In this document: in pieces, positions 63,526-64,000 of the stretch
Layout: every line of letters begins with the position of its first letter
Numbering within the stretch: the stretch's first letter is position 1
From: a virus
Virus record (IMG/VR): IMGVR_UViG_3300045995_000065
Location: 1-64,000 of that record
Strand: one strand, 5' to 3'
Length of the DNA stretch: 64,000 nucleotides
Made by a program: the position numbers and the translations under genes
Notes under the pieces: generated by a model
Told to the model about the DNA's origin: nothing
What the model saw: the letters and a program-made list of their open reading frames with translations, nothing else
The model's database searches: none

Positions 63526-64000
63526 TGCCATACCGCCTTCTCAATCGTAAACGGATACTGTGCGCTAGTGTAAAACTTCTTACGTGCAGTAAGATGTCGC
63601 TTGGAAAACTTGCAAGTAGACGTAATATCCCAAATGTTTACAGCGTCTTTGTCTTGTGCTTTGCGGAGTCCTCGCCCAATACTCTGGATAACTCGAACAA
63701 AACTCTTGCCCGGTTCAAATAACACAAGATTAAAAATGCGGGGAACGTTAATGCCAACAGCAGCAACACCATAAGTTGCGATAGTGATTTTAGATGTAGA
63801 CGAAGCCATTGAATCATATTCTTCCTTCCGTGTCTTGCCCTTCATTGATCCAGACACAAACGTAATGTCAGGTTTATCGCCAAGCAAGCTAAACAAACTG
63901 CTCAACTCTGCTTGCAATAGCTTTCCAGTAGCAATACGATCCACAAGGATCAGTGTATTGCCTGTCTTAGCCACCCGTTCTGCTAGTCGTGCCACGTATG
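63522..64000 (-). CDS. uvsW: UvsW-like superfamily 2 helicase, C-terminal part (5' end outside window)
   Basis: At least 159 residues; the frame runs off the right edge. Motif IV NTLILVDRIATGKLL, SGSMKGKTRKEEYD, motif V ITIATYGVAAVGIN and motif VI VIQSIGRGLRKAQDKD match T4 UvsW, which drives branch migration in recombination and resolves R-loops. Only the second RecA domain is visible. Confidence 0.8.
   Translation of the reverse strand, partial: YVARLAERVAKTGNTLILVDRIATGKLLQAELSSLFSLLGDKPDITFVSGSMKGKTRKEEYDSMASSTSKITIATYGVAAVGINVPRIFNLVLFEPGKSFVRVIQSIGRGLRKAQDKDAVNIWDITSTCKFSKRHLTARKKFYTSAQYPFTIEKAVWQ

Noticed and set aside
1-64000. tRNA genes
   Set aside because: GGTTCGA-like strings (for example near 31575 and 20286) lie in coding frames and have no cloverleaf around them.
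1-64000. Transposase or insertion sequence
   Set aside because: No transposase motif or paired terminal repeats were seen; the only mobile candidates are the two HNH endonucleases.

Overview
The window is a contiguous piece of a large tailed double-stranded DNA phage genome of the broad T4-like myovirus type. The evidence is a T4-style replication and nucleotide set: class Ia ribonucleotide reductase nrdA/nrdB, glutaredoxin, gp41-like helicase, gp61-like primase, DexA-like exonuclease and a UvsW-like helicase cut by the right edge. It also has virion genes (PAAR spike tip, collagen-like fibre, pectate-lyase-fold tailspike), a SleB-type lysin, T4-late-type TAAATA promoter boxes, and gene junctions packed as TAATG or ATGA overlaps. 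Many conserved hypothetical genes resemble, from memory, proteins of T4-like phages of aquatic bacteria. E. coli-like ClpP/ClpX/ClpS and lipoproteins with a lipobox point to a Gram-negative, probably proteobacterial, host. No tRNA gene, CRISPR array or insertion sequence was seen.

Layout. (1) 1-3.8 kb, minus strand: radical SAM enzyme, ClpP, SprT-like metalloprotein, small lipoproteins. (2) 3.4-6.5 kb, minus strand: small early genes, each group driven by a near-identical sigma70-type promoter. (3) 6.5-7.4 kb, plus strand: a coiled-coil membrane protein and a BLUF blue-light-sensor protein. (4) 7.3-15.1 kb: accessory enzymes (two glycosyltransferase-like proteins, nucleotide-sugar dehydrogenase, amidinotransferase, 2OG-Fe(II) oxygenase, methyltransferase-like protein) mixed with a fibre-like and a histone-tail-like gene. 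(5) 15.1-19.4 kb, plus strand: an operon of proteins beginning MKINEI, two with ADP-ribosyltransferase-like features, ending in a second radical SAM enzyme. (6) 19.4-26.2 kb, mostly minus strand: exonuclease, HNH endonuclease, ClpS, Hsp20, ClpX and a large membrane/coiled-coil protein. (7) 26.2-38.0 kb, minus strand: a dense early region of about 45 small genes with six more copies of the early promoter. (8) 38.1-58.1 kb, minus strand: lysis, baseplate tip, nucleotide metabolism, tailspike, nuclease, prohead/virion-like genes, a polymerase-beta-type nucleotidyltransferase beside a KxDG ligase-like protein, helicase, primase and collagen-like fibre. (9) 58.1-64 kb: a homing-type endonuclease, methyltransferase, small replication-associated genes and the UvsW-like helicase.

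How the genes may work together. Two promoter classes divide the window. Early genes have TTGAC-17-TACAAT promoters with a shared leader. Late genes have (G)CTAAATAC boxes, and five of these sit exactly 4 nt from an ATG, which implies leaderless mRNAs. The phage carries its own proteostasis set (ClpP, ClpX, ClpS, Hsp20). The mRNA leaders of Hsp20 and of a phasin-like protein share a covarying hairpin. Proteins with MKINEI-type N-termini resemble T4 internal head proteins in their N-terminal signal and may be packaged and injected. These functional links are inferences from sequence motifs and gene context.
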